From NCBI GenBank assembly GCA_947505995.1, contig CANNNB010000030.1, forward strand, positions 1-15,585: a stretch of DNA of 15,585 nt, read 5' to 3'. Positions 1 through 7,011 of this stretch are shown here, one piece after another (the first letter of the stretch is position 1; each line of letters starts with the position of its first letter). This DNA is from Comamonadaceae bacterium (GTDB lineage Bacteria > Pseudomonadota > Gammaproteobacteria > Burkholderiales > Burkholderiaceae). The translations under genes and the position numbers were made by a program. A model generated the notes under the pieces. That model was not told the origin of the DNA. It saw nothing but the letters and a program-made list of their open reading frames with translations, and made no database searches.

Positions 1-337
1 ACTCTTTCAAACCCACCCACTCCACTTCAGAGATAGAGGGGCGCTCTTCGACGATGACAACCAACACATCGCCTTGCGCGTCAAGCCTGACGTCCTTGAA
101 CAAACCCAATGCAAACAGGGCACGAATAGCGGCTGAGCCCGATTCATCGTTGTAAAGATCGCCCACGCGAAAAGGCAGGGAGGCAAATACGGTACCTGAC
201 TCAACGCGCTGCAGACCCTCAATGCGAATATCTTTCAATTTGAAAGGCTCAACGGCCAAAGCCGAAATGCTGCTGACGGCTACTGCGAACAACACGCACA
301 AGTGTTGCAAGCGAAATCGATTAGAAAAAAAGTTCAT
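1..337 (-). CDS. bamA: Outer membrane protein assembly factor BamA, N-terminal part (cut by window edge)
   Basis: BamA is the central beta-barrel of the BAM complex, which folds and inserts outer-membrane proteins. Only the first 112 codons are present; the rest lies beyond the left edge. The ATG at 337-335 opens a typical Sec signal peptide: a short polar/basic start (MNFFSNRFR), a hydrophobic core and a likely cleavage after residues SALA near position 28. The mature part begins VEPFKLKDIRIEGLQRV, which is the first POTRA domain of BamA, followed by the FRVGD and ALFALGLFKDV stretches characteristic of POTRA1. It follows rseP with a 9-bp gap, the usual rseP-bamA order, so it is probably co-transcribed. 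Identity rests on the POTRA1 pattern plus synteny, since the barrel is not visible. Confidence 0.93.
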   Translation of the reverse strand, partial: MNFFSNRFRLQHLCVLFAVAVSSISALAVEPFKLKDIRIEGLQRVESGTVFASLPFRVGDLYNDESGSAAIRALFALGLFKDVRLDAQGDVLVVIVEERPSISEVEWVGLKE

Positions 338-346
338 GCGTTTGAA

Positions 347-1450
347 TTATGTAAAGAATCGCGTTAAATCATTGAAAAAAGCCAAGCCCATGATGAAAAC
401 CAACAGGGCCAAACCGACTTTTTGCAAACCCCGCTGCCAAGCAACGGAAACCGGTTTGCCGCTCAGTGACTCCCAAAGATAATACATCAGGTGACCCCCA
501 TCCAACATGGGCAAGGGTAGGAGATTCAGAAGTCCCAGACTGACGCTGATCAAACCTAAGAAAGTCAAATAGGACGGCAATCCCCTTTGGGCAGACTGGC
601 CCGCCTGTTCAGCGATGGTTAACGGCCCGCTCAAGTGCTTGGAAGAAGCCTCACCCGTCAGCATTTGTCCAATGAGTTGGCCGGTTAGCAGCGTTATTTG
701 TTGGACTTGGCCATAGCCTTTGGCCCAGCCCTCCCAAAACCCTGCACTCACCCATTCTGAGTCTGAGGGCATCCCCACCACCGCCCCAATTCGCCTTACG
801 GCACTTGAACCTGGCTGACCAGGCAATGAAGAAAGCAAGGGTTTGACAGCCAGTGAAAGGCGCTGCCCTTGCCGGTCAATTTCCCAAACTGCCGCCTTTT
901 CTGATTCCTCCGGAGTGTCTTCAGGGTCCACTTCGCCGCGAATCAAGGCCCTTAAGTGTTGTGCATCCCTGACCTCTTGAGAACCCACCTTCAAAACGCG
1001 ATCACCTGTTTGCAAGCCTGCGAGGTCGGCCGCAGCACCCGCCTCCACACGGCCTATGATGGGCAAGACTTTGGGATGACCCCACCATGCCACAGCACTG
1101 AAGAGCACGACAGCCAAAAGCAAATTGGCAAGCGGGCCAGCGGCCACTATAGCGGCACGGACTTTCAAGCTGCGTTGATCAAAAGCCAGCGGAAGTTGCG
1201 CAATGGCCACTTCAGTTTCTCGGCTGTCTAGCATCTGTACATACCCACCCAAGGGCAATGCACTGATGACAAACTCGGTGTTTTGACCTTCTCTTGGGTT
1301 CTTGGCGCGCCATCGATAAATGGCTTTTCCAAATCCAATTGAAAAAACCAAAACTGGCACCTTGCACGCAACTGCCATTCGGTAGTGGCCATATTCATGC
1401 ACCGCAATCAAGAGGGTGAGTGCAAATAAAAAAGCAATAAGTGTTAGCAC
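347..1450 (-). CDS. rseP: RIP metalloprotease RseP (site-2 protease), short form with a single PDZ domain
   Basis: This inner-membrane zinc protease cleaves transmembrane segments, classically anti-sigma factor RseA in the envelope-stress pathway and remnant signal peptides. The protein has 367 residues. The zinc motif HEYGH is at 18-22 in the first membrane segment. A second hydrophobic segment lies around 101-123, one PDZ-like domain around 127-203 (AGLQTGDRVLKV), and the third ligand in LPLPMLDGGH with Asp317, followed by a C-terminal membrane segment around 342-360. The E. coli family member is about 450 residues with tandem PDZ domains; here the HExxH-to-LDG distance is about 80 residues shorter, equal to one PDZ. 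The start is GTG, chosen because HEYGH then falls at the usual depth; no strong ribosome-binding site is visible. It lies 9 bp after dxr and 9 bp before bamA. A mixed PDZ formed by internal deletion is possible. Confidence 0.93.
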   Translation of the reverse strand: MLTLIAFLFALTLLIAVHEYGHYRMAVACKVPVLVFSIGFGKAIYRWRAKNPREGQNTEFVISALPLGGYVQMLDSRETEVAIAQLPLAFDQRSLKVRAAIVAAGPLANLLLAVVLFSAVAWWGHPKVLPIIGRVEAGAAADLAGLQTGDRVLKVGSQEVRDAQHLRALIRGEVDPEDTPEESEKAAVWEIDRQGQRLSLAVKPLLSSLPGQPGSSAVRRIGAVVGMPSDSEWVSAGFWEGWAKGYGQVQQITLLTGQLIGQMLTGEASSKHLSGPLTIAEQAGQSAQRGLPSYLTFLGLISVSLGLLNLLPLPMLDGGHLMYYLWESLSGKPVSVAWQRGLQKVGLALLVFIMGLAFFNDLTRFFT

Positions 1451-1459
1451 AGCAAAAAG

Positions 1460-2650
1460 TCACGCATGACAAGCACGAGCCACTTGGGTAGCCATTGCTC
1501 GACTTTGCGCGTCAAGCGCCAGCAAGTCGGACAAACTTTGAGGAGATTGTGGCAACACCTTGGCCAAAGTTTCAGTATTCACTTGGTGAATTTGATCAAA
1601 TCTAATTTGCTTGTTCAAGAAGGCTTCTACCGCTATTTCATTGGCTGCATTCAGCACCGCACACGTACCGGATGGTGCACTCAAGGATTGCCAAGCCAAC
1701 TTCAATCCAGGAAATCTCTCGGCGTGGCCATGGCCGTCAATGGCTTCAAAGGTCAGCGCCTTCAGATTGTGAAAATCTAGAGTTTGAGCGCCAGAGGTGA
1801 TTCGCTCGGGCCAGCTTAAACCATATGCAATTGGCACTCGCATATCTGGTGTGCCCAACTGCGCCACGATAGAGGTGTCTTTGTACTTCACCATGGAGTG
1901 AATGACGCTTTGCGGATGAATGACCACGGAAATTTGCTGGGGCGATACGCCAAACAAATAGCGCGCCTCAATGACTTCCAAGGCCTTGTTCATCATGGTG
2001 GCAGAGTCGACTGAGATTTTTCGGCCCATGACCCAATTGGGGTGTGCACAAGCTTCTTCGGGCGTCACGTTTTTCAAGCTGGCCACTTCGCGAGTTCTGA
2101 ATGGGCCACCAGATGCGGTCAAAATAATTTGGTCTATGCGGTCAGCCCACGTAGCAGGATTTTCAGGCAAGGACTGAAACACAGCAGAGTGCTCACTGTC
2201 GATGGGCAAGAGCACAGCACCGCCTTTCTTGACGGCGCTTAAAAAAACTTCACCGCCAACGACCAAGGCTTCTTTGTTGGCTAAAAGCAAACGCTTTCCG
2301 GCTTCGGCCGCCGCCAAGCAAGGCGACAAACCCGCGGCGCCCACAATGGCAGCCATCACGGCGTGAACCTCTTCGTGGGCGCATACCCAGTCAAGTGCTT
2401 CTGGTCCCCAAAGCACCTCAACGGGCAAGCCTTCTGCTTTGATGCGTTCTGCCAGTAATTTGCCTGCATCTTCCTTAGCCATCACTGCAAACTTGGGTTT
2501 GAACTGTGCGCATTGCGCCAAGATCAAGTCGACTTGCTTTGAGGCAGTTAAAGCAAAAACCTGAAAGCGGCCTAGGTGTTTGGACAGGACGTCCAAAGTG
2601 TTGGTACCAATGGAACCCGTAGAACCCAGAATGGTAATGTTTTGTTTCAT
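1460..2650 (-). CDS. dxr: 1-deoxy-D-xylulose 5-phosphate reductoisomerase
   Basis: Dxr converts 1-deoxy-D-xylulose 5-phosphate to 2-C-methyl-D-erythritol 4-phosphate with NADPH, the first committed step of the MEP isoprenoid pathway, in the cytoplasm. The protein has 396 residues, the normal length. The NADPH-binding motif GSTGSIG is at 9-15. The metal-binding acidic residues sit in LPIDSEHSAVFQ (Asp151, Glu153) and in MNKALEVIEA (Glu225, with Asn221 and Lys222 binding substrate). The flexible-loop region TASGGPF is at 178-184 and HPNWVMGRKISVDSAT at 203-218. The ATG start at 2650 places the Rossmann motif at the usual depth. It lies 16 bp after cdsA and 9 bp before rseP, as in the conserved envelope cluster. 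All key residues I can place are present. Confidence 0.97.
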   Translation of the reverse strand: MKQNITILGSTGSIGTNTLDVLSKHLGRFQVFALTASKQVDLILAQCAQFKPKFAVMAKEDAGKLLAERIKAEGLPVEVLWGPEALDWVCAHEEVHAVMAAIVGAAGLSPCLAAAEAGKRLLLANKEALVVGGEVFLSAVKKGGAVLLPIDSEHSAVFQSLPENPATWADRIDQIILTASGGPFRTREVASLKNVTPEEACAHPNWVMGRKISVDSATMMNKALEVIEARYLFGVSPQQISVVIHPQSVIHSMVKYKDTSIVAQLGTPDMRVPIAYGLSWPERITSGAQTLDFHNLKALTFEAIDGHGHAERFPGLKLAWQSLSAPSGTCAVLNAANEIAVEAFLNKQIRFDQIHQVNTETLAKVLPQSPQSLSDLLALDAQSRAMATQVARACHA

Positions 2651-2666
2651 AAGGCAAACAAGCTGT

Positions 2667-3521
2667 TTAAAGTTTAGGCCAATTCAGCAACATCATGGCA
2701 ATTGGCAAGGCTGGCAGCAAGGCATCCAAACGATCAAGCACACCGCCATGACCGGGTAATAAGTTGGAGCTGTCTTTGACACCCGCACTTCGTTTCACCA
2801 AAGATTCAACCAAGTCACCCACCACGCTCATGGAAGTTAAGAAAATCAAACTCAAGACCCATAGAAAATACCCATGTGCCATCATGGCTGAGAACAAACT
2901 GGTGCCCGGCCATTGGTAGGTTTGCTCAAGGTGCATCCACCCAAAGGCAATTACAAACACACCGAACAAACCGCCAATCGCACCCTCCCAGCTTTTTCCT
3001 GGGCTGACAGTAGGGGCCAATTTTTGATGAATGATTTTGCCTCCCAAAGCTCTGCCAAAGAAATAGGCAAAGACATCGGCTGCCCAGACCACGCACAAAA
3101 TAGAGAGTAACAATTGCACGCTGGCAGTTCGCGCTTGCGCCATAGCCAACCAAGCTAACCACAACAACAACAAACCCAAGGACCAACGCAAATGGGCATG
3201 CCATGCAGCCCAGCCCTGAACGCCTCGCAGCAGCATCCAAGACGTCAAACCCACCCAAGCAGAACCAGCCAACCACCAAAGCCATGTTTCGGTGTGAGTT
3301 GTCCAGCCCGCCCACCACGCAAAGACGCACATGCAGCCGCACAGCAAGCCTGATAAAACAGAAGGTACGCCAGCCAAACCGTTCATGCGAGCCCACTCCC
3401 ATGCACCAGCCGCGATGAGAAGCATAGACAGGAGGAGAAAAGCCAGAGGATCTGCCGCAAAAAGAGCTGGCAATAAAATGGCCAACAACGCCAATGCCGT
3501 GATGATGCGTTGCTTGAGCAT
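2667..3521 (-). CDS. cdsA: Phosphatidate cytidylyltransferase (CDP-diacylglycerol synthase)
   Basis: CdsA makes CDP-diacylglycerol from phosphatidic acid and CTP, the branch point of phospholipid synthesis in the inner membrane. The chosen ATG (3521-3519) gives 284 residues starting MLKQRIITALALLA. The protein is strongly hydrophobic, with several predicted membrane segments between about 6 and 235. The complete family signature lies at 240-266: SLVKR (240-244), KD (249-250), then HGGVLDRLD (258-266). The frame stays open to an upstream ATG at 3578, which would add 19 residues (MRLSLCIAFQ...). I prefer 3521 because family members begin with the LKQRI-type stretch; neither start has a good ribosome-binding site. 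The usual upstream neighbour uppS is absent: frr ends only 63 bp before this start. Confidence 0.95.
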   Translation of the reverse strand: MLKQRIITALALLAILLPALFAADPLAFLLLSMLLIAAGAWEWARMNGLAGVPSVLSGLLCGCMCVFAWWAGWTTHTETWLWWLAGSAWVGLTSWMLLRGVQGWAAWHAHLRWSLGLLLLWLAWLAMAQARTASVQLLLSILCVVWAADVFAYFFGRALGGKIIHQKLAPTVSPGKSWEGAIGGLFGVFVIAFGWMHLEQTYQWPGTSLFSAMMAHGYFLWVLSLIFLTSMSVVGDLVESLVKRSAGVKDSSNLLPGHGGVLDRLDALLPALPIAMMLLNWPKL

Positions 3522-3584
3522 CGGATCAACCAGGTTCAGAGTGAGAGGTTGAAATGCGATGCATAAAGACAAGCGCATCGATCA

Positions 3585-4145
3585 TTAAACAGCCATGATC
3601 TCTTGTTCTTTGCCGGCCACCAACTGGTCAATTTCGGCAATGTGTTTGTCGGTTACTTTTTGTACTTCAGCCTCTGAGCGTTTTTGCTCATCTTCAGAGG
3701 CCAATTTGTCTTTGACCAACTTTTTGACTGATTCATTGGCATCGCGACGCAAATTGCGAACTGCAATTTTGGCATTTTCGCCCTCGGTGCGCACGAGCTT
3801 GGTCATTTCTTTTCGACGCTCTTCGCTCATGGGTGGCATGGGCACGCGAATGAGGTCACCCATGGATGCGGGGTTCAAACCTAAATCGCTTTCACGAATG
3901 GCTTTTTCAATTTTGGCAGCCATGCTTTTTTCCCATGGCTGAACACTGATGGTGCGCGAGTCGATGAGAGACACATTGGCCACTTGCGACAAAGGGACAG
4001 TAGAGCCGTAATAGTCTACTTGGATGGTGTCCAAAATGGCTGGGTTGGCCCGGCCTGTGCGAATTTTGGTGAGGTTATTTTTGAAAGCCGCAATGGACTG
4101 ATCCATCTTGGTTTGGGTTGTTTTCTTGATGTCTTCTAAGCTCAT
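3585..4145 (-). CDS. frr: Ribosome recycling factor
   Basis: Frr works with EF-G to split post-termination ribosomes. The chosen ATG at 4145 gives 186 residues, the usual family size, and is preceded by GGAG with about 8 bases of spacing. The open frame extends 15 codons further upstream but without family similarity. Recognisable segments are the N-terminal helix ([18 protein letters not shown]), the [13 protein letters not shown] stretch near 27-39, VDYYGS, and the [15 protein letters not shown] hinge region near 107-121. The remainder is charged and alpha-helical, as expected for the three-helix bundle. It follows pyrH after 48 bp and precedes cdsA, so it is probably part of the rpsB-tsf-pyrH-frr transcription unit. 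Confidence 0.96.
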   Translation of the reverse strand: MSLEDIKKTTQTKMDQSIAAFKNNLTKIRTGRANPAILDTIQVDYYGSTVPLSQVANVSLIDSRTISVQPWEKSMAAKIEKAIRESDLGLNPASMGDLIRVPMPPMSEERRKEMTKLVRTEGENAKIAVRNLRRDANESVKKLVKDKLASEDEQKRSEAEVQKVTDKHIAEIDQLVAGKEQEIMAV

Positions 4146-4193
4146 GAGATTCTCCGGGGCCAAATGATTCAGATTCAGTGGCGGGTTCAAGAA

Positions 4194-4916
4194 TTAGACG
4201 TAGACCAACGTGCCCTCGTCTTCACCCATGACCACTCGTTTGAATGCGCCATGCTTGAAAATAGAGAACACCTTGACGGGCAGTTTTTGGTCACGACAAA
4301 GGGCAAAGGCAGTGGCGTCCATGATGCCCAAATTTTTAGAAATGGCTTCGTCAAATGAGATCTTGTTGTAACGGGTTGCGTTAGGATCTTTTTTGGGATC
4401 GGCTGAGTAAACGCCATCGACCTTGGTGGCTTTAAGAACCAATTCGGCACCAATCTCGGCACCGCGCAATGCAGCAGCCGTGTCAGTGGTAAAGAAAGGG
4501 TTGCCGGTACCGGCTGCAAAGATGACCACCTTACCTTCTTCGAGGTACTGAAGTGCTTTAGGGCGAACATAGGGCTCAACCACTTGCTCAATGGCGATGG
4601 CCGACATGACTCGTGCTGTGAGCCCCGCTTTGTCCATGGAATCGGCCAGCGCCAAAGAGTTCATGACAGTGGCCAACATGCCCATGTAGTCAGCCGTGGC
4701 GCGGTCCATGCCCACTGCACCACCAGCGACACCTCTGAAGATGTTGCCGCCACCAATGACCACGGCCACTTGAACGCCAAGCCGGGTGACTTCGGCAATT
4801 TCTTCCACCATGCGGACGATGGTGGCACGATTGATACCGAATTGATCGTCTCCCATCAATGCCTCACCGGACAGCTTGAGCAAAATACGCTTGTGGGCTG
4901 GTTTGGCGATGGTCAT
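4194..4916 (-). CDS. pyrH: Uridylate kinase (UMP kinase)
   Basis: PyrH phosphorylates UMP to UDP with ATP in the cytoplasm, feeding pyrimidine nucleotide pools. The protein has 240 residues, typical for the bacterial amino-acid-kinase fold. The N-terminal phosphate-binding stretch LLKLSGEAL is at 12-20 (Lys14, Ser16, Gly17). The glycine-rich [11 protein letters not shown] follows near 52-62. Further family segments are [18 protein letters not shown] and [18 protein letters not shown], and [15 protein letters not shown] lies toward the C-terminus. The ATG at 4916 has a GAGGAG ribosome-binding site about 7 bases upstream, which fixes the start. It sits between tsf and frr in the conserved order. 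Confidence 0.97.
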   Translation of the reverse strand: MTIAKPAHKRILLKLSGEALMGDDQFGINRATIVRMVEEIAEVTRLGVQVAVVIGGGNIFRGVAGGAVGMDRATADYMGMLATVMNSLALADSMDKAGLTARVMSAIAIEQVVEPYVRPKALQYLEEGKVVIFAAGTGNPFFTTDTAAALRGAEIGAELVLKATKVDGVYSADPKKDPNATRYNKISFDEAISKNLGIMDATAFALCRDQKLPVKVFSIFKHGAFKRVVMGEDEGTLVYV

Positions 4917-4957
4917 GACGGGCTCCTCATAAAGACAGATTCAAGTTTAGCGTTGAA

Positions 4958-4973
4958 TCGCCCTTTTGGGCGA
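4958..4973 (-). other. Perfect hairpin in the tsf-pyrH intergenic space
   Basis: A 6-bp perfect inverted repeat, TCGCCC/GGGCGA, encloses a 4-base loop (TTTT on plus, AAAA in the minus-strand transcript). It lies between the tsf stop and the pyrH ribosome-binding site. In the minus-strand RNA it is followed by UUCAACGC rather than a U-run, so it is not a standard intrinsic terminator. It could be an RNA-processing or stability hairpin that separates tsf and pyrH expression; that is inference. Confidence 0.5.
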
Positions 4974-5010
4974 CCCTGTTTACCCGGGTTTTATCCCTGA
5001 TAGCGGCAAA

Positions 5011-5904
5011 TTAGCCGGCGTTTTGTGCAGCAGCAACTTGTGCTGCCACTTCTGCAGCAAAGTCGTCAACTTTCTTCTCAATGCCCTCGCCCACCACGTA
5101 CAAAGTGAATGCTTTGACTTGGGTGCCTTCGGCCTTGAGCATTTGCTCAACGGTTTGCTTGTCGTTTTTCACGAAAGTTTGGTTGTTCAAAGACACTTCT
5201 TTGAGGTACTTTTGAACTGAACCTTCAATCATCTTGGCAGCGATGTCGGCAGGCTTGCCAGACTCGGCCGCTTTGGCTGTGGCCACTGAACGCTCTTTTT
5301 CAATCAGGTCGGCAGGTACGTCGTTGCTGGTCAAGGCCACGGGCTTCATGGCAGCCACGTGCATGGCAACGTCTTTGGCTGCTGTGTCTTTGCCTTCGTA
5401 CTCAACCAGAACACCAATGCGGGTGCCGTGCAAATACGTAGCGATTTGAGCACCACCGGCCACGCGCTTGAAGCGGCGAAAGCTCATGTTCTCGCCAATT
5501 TTTCCAATGAGGCCTTTGCGAACTTCTTCCAATGTAGGCCCGAAGCCATCTTGGCTATATGGCAGTTCACCCAAAGCCGCCACGTCAGCAGGGTTGTGCA
5601 AAGCAGCCAACTTGGCAGCTGCGTTGGCCAAGGCCAAAAAACTGTCGTTTTTGGTCACGAAGTCTGTTTCGCAGTTGACTTCGAGCATGGCGCCGGTGTT
5701 GCCTTCTGTGAAAGCAACGATGACGCCTTCTGCGGTAATGCGGGAAGCGGCTTTGCCAGCTTTTGTACCCAATTTGACACGCAACAACTCTTCAGCTTTG
5801 ACCATGTCACCTTCGGCTTCAGTCAAAGCTTTTTTGCATTCCATCATGGGGGCATCGGTTTTAGCGCGAAGTTCAGCGACCATGCTTGCGGTAATTGCAG
5901 TCAT
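5011..5904 (-). CDS. tsf: Translation elongation factor Ts
   Basis: EF-Ts is the nucleotide exchange factor that returns EF-Tu from the GDP to the GTP form. The protein has 297 residues, slightly longer than E. coli EF-Ts and normal for Betaproteobacteria. The N-terminal domain carries the signature [16 protein letters not shown] at 12-27. The core contains ETDFVTKND, the EF-Tu-contacting TDFV region, and later [11 protein letters not shown]. The C-terminal part has the [12 protein letters not shown] stretch. The ATG at 5904 has a GGAG ribosome-binding site 9 bases upstream. It lies 123 bp downstream of rpsB; the strong terminator between the two genes implies partial read-through or a separate start for tsf mRNA. 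Confidence 0.97.
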   Translation of the reverse strand: MTAITASMVAELRAKTDAPMMECKKALTEAEGDMVKAEELLRVKLGTKAGKAASRITAEGVIVAFTEGNTGAMLEVNCETDFVTKNDSFLALANAAAKLAALHNPADVAALGELPYSQDGFGPTLEEVRKGLIGKIGENMSFRRFKRVAGGAQIATYLHGTRIGVLVEYEGKDTAAKDVAMHVAAMKPVALTSNDVPADLIEKERSVATAKAAESGKPADIAAKMIEGSVQKYLKEVSLNNQTFVKNDKQTVEQMLKAEGTQVKAFTLYVVGEGIEKKVDDFAAEVAAQVAAAQNAG

Positions 5905-5983
5905 TTTTAATTTCTCCGTTTATTCTTCGATTGAGGGATCGAGATCAATTACAAGGGGGTTAATAGAAAGAGTAACTCGGGTT

Positions 5984-6010
5984 AAAAAAAAGGGGCAAGA
6001 AGCCCCTTTT
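5984..6010 (-). terminator. Intrinsic terminator/attenuator between rpsB and tsf
   Basis: In the minus-strand transcript the sequence is AAAAGGGGC, loop UUCUU, GCCCC, then eight U. The G/C-rich stem pairs 5992-5996 with 6002-6006, and the A-tract and U-tract extend it. It begins 17 bases after the rpsB stop codon. This is a textbook intrinsic terminator, placed inside an otherwise co-directional ribosomal operon, so it probably attenuates tsf transcription relative to rpsB. Confidence 0.88.
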
Positions 6011-6027
6011 CTCTGGTTGAAAGGGCA

Positions 6028-6780
6028 TTAAGCAGCAGCTTCTTGCACTTCAACAAACTCGCCTTCGCCTTCAGCAGCCACAGCGTTGACCACGTCTTGA
6101 ACTGCGTTGGCACGGCCTTCAATGATGGCGTCCGCAATGCCACGCGCATACAAAGTAACAGCTTTGGAAGAGTCGTCGTTACCAGGAATGATGTAGTCGA
6201 TGCCTTCGGGTGAGTGGTTAGAGTCGACCACGCCAATGAGAGGAATGCCCAGTTTTTTGGCTTCCAAGATGGCAATTTTGTGGTAACCAACGTCAATCAC
6301 AAAAATGGCATCTGGCAAGGTGGCCATGTCTTGAATGCCGCCGATGTCACGTTCAAGCTTCTCGATTTCGCGTTTGAACATCAATTGTTCTTTTTTGCTC
6401 AAAGCGTCGAGTCCGACTTCTTGCTGAGCTTTCATGTCCTTCAAGCGCTTGATGGAAGTCTTGACGGTTTTGAAGTTGGTGAGCATGCCGCCCAACCAGC
6501 GTTGGTCAACATAAGGAACGCCGGCGCGCTGAGCTTCAGCAGCCACGGTGTCACGCGCTTGACGCTTGGTGCCAACCATGAGGATGTTGCCGCGGTTTGC
6601 AGAGAGTTGTTTGACGAACTTCAATGCGTCTTGGAACATCGGTAAAGATTTTTCCAAGTTGATGATGTGAATTTTGTTGCGGTGACCGAAGATGAAAGGA
6701 GACATCTTGGGGTTCCAGAAGCGTGTTTGGTGACCAAAGTGGACACCGGCTTCCAGCATTTCGCGCATGGTAACTGACAT
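6028..6780 (-). CDS. rpsB: 30S ribosomal protein S2
   Basis: S2 is a small-subunit protein needed for a functional 30S particle. The chosen ATG at 6780 gives 250 residues starting [20 protein letters not shown], the universal S2 N-terminus; a GGAG ribosome-binding site lies 7 bases upstream. The frame stays open for 30 more codons upstream, but that stretch is the leader and carries no S2 similarity. Other family segments are [15 protein letters not shown], the [15 protein letters not shown] stretch, and the second S2 signature [19 protein letters not shown]. The C-terminus is acidic and alanine-rich ([14 protein letters not shown]), common in Betaproteobacteria. It is the first gene of the rpsB-tsf-pyrH-frr unit. 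Confidence 0.98.
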   Translation of the reverse strand: MSVTMREMLEAGVHFGHQTRFWNPKMSPFIFGHRNKIHIINLEKSLPMFQDALKFVKQLSANRGNILMVGTKRQARDTVAAEAQRAGVPYVDQRWLGGMLTNFKTVKTSIKRLKDMKAQQEVGLDALSKKEQLMFKREIEKLERDIGGIQDMATLPDAIFVIDVGYHKIAILEAKKLGIPLIGVVDSNHSPEGIDYIIPGNDDSSKAVTLYARGIADAIIEGRANAVQDVVNAVAAEGEGEFVEVQEAAA

Positions 6781-6919
6781 GTTGTTTCTCCGAAGGTTGG
6801 GTCTAAAATCCGGCTCACACATCGACTGTTTGGAAAAGCCCTTTCGGGTTTGGTTCTTAACAGCCAACACCTTGAAGGAGCCGGTTTGCGATTTACTTGC
6901 AGGGAAATTCCTGCTAAGC
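6781..6919 (-). promoter_or_regulatory. Structured 5' leader of rpsB, candidate S2 autoregulatory element
   Basis: About 140 bases lie between the likely transcription start and the rpsB ATG. The leader can fold into a nested structure. An outer helix pairs 6878-6884 with 6810-6816 (CCGGCUC with GAGCCGG). A middle helix pairs 6859-6865 with 6824-6830 (GGCUGUU with AACAGUC, one G-U pair). An inner hairpin at 6839-6848 is CCC-GAAA-GGG with a GNRA tetraloop. A separate small hairpin GCAGG/CCUGC lies nearer the 5' end, around 6901-6916. S2-mediated feedback through the rpsB leader is known in Gammaproteobacteria; applying it here is inference from the folding. Confidence 0.55.
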
Positions 6920-6925
6920 CTGTCG

Positions 6926-6956
6926 AGTATAGCATCCCAAACTGCACTTTACCCAA
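6926..6956 (-). promoter_or_regulatory. Probable sigma-70 promoter of rpsB
   Basis: On the minus strand an extended -10 element TGCTATACT is present, with its -10 hexamer at 6926-6931. A weak -35-like TTGGGT lies at 6951-6956 with a 19-base spacer, longer than ideal, so recognition would lean on the extended -10. The predicted start is near 6919. No other candidate of similar quality was seen between rpsB and the divergent amidase gene. Confidence 0.6.
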
Positions 6957-7011
6957 GCCTTTTCCCTTCTCACAAGAATACCTTTTGCCCCCCAACATTG
7001 AACCCAAAACC

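Noticed and set aside
3522..3578. Remnant of uppS as the 19-residue extension upstream of cdsA
   Set aside because: The extension shows no UppS motif and is simply in frame with cdsA; it cannot be called a pseudogene.
5359..6031. Plus-strand open frames of about 180 codons opposite tsf
   Set aside because: Two overlapping frames antisense to a confidently identified gene, without motifs or a ribosome-binding site; shadows of tsf codon usage.
6897..6933. Plus-strand promoter for the amidase from TTGCAG and TATAGC
   Set aside because: The spacer is 25 bases, too long for a sigma-70 promoter.
6850..7011. N-terminal extension of the amidase (start at 6850)
   Set aside because: The added 54 residues overlap the rpsB promoter and leader, show no amidase similarity, and have no supporting ribosome-binding site.
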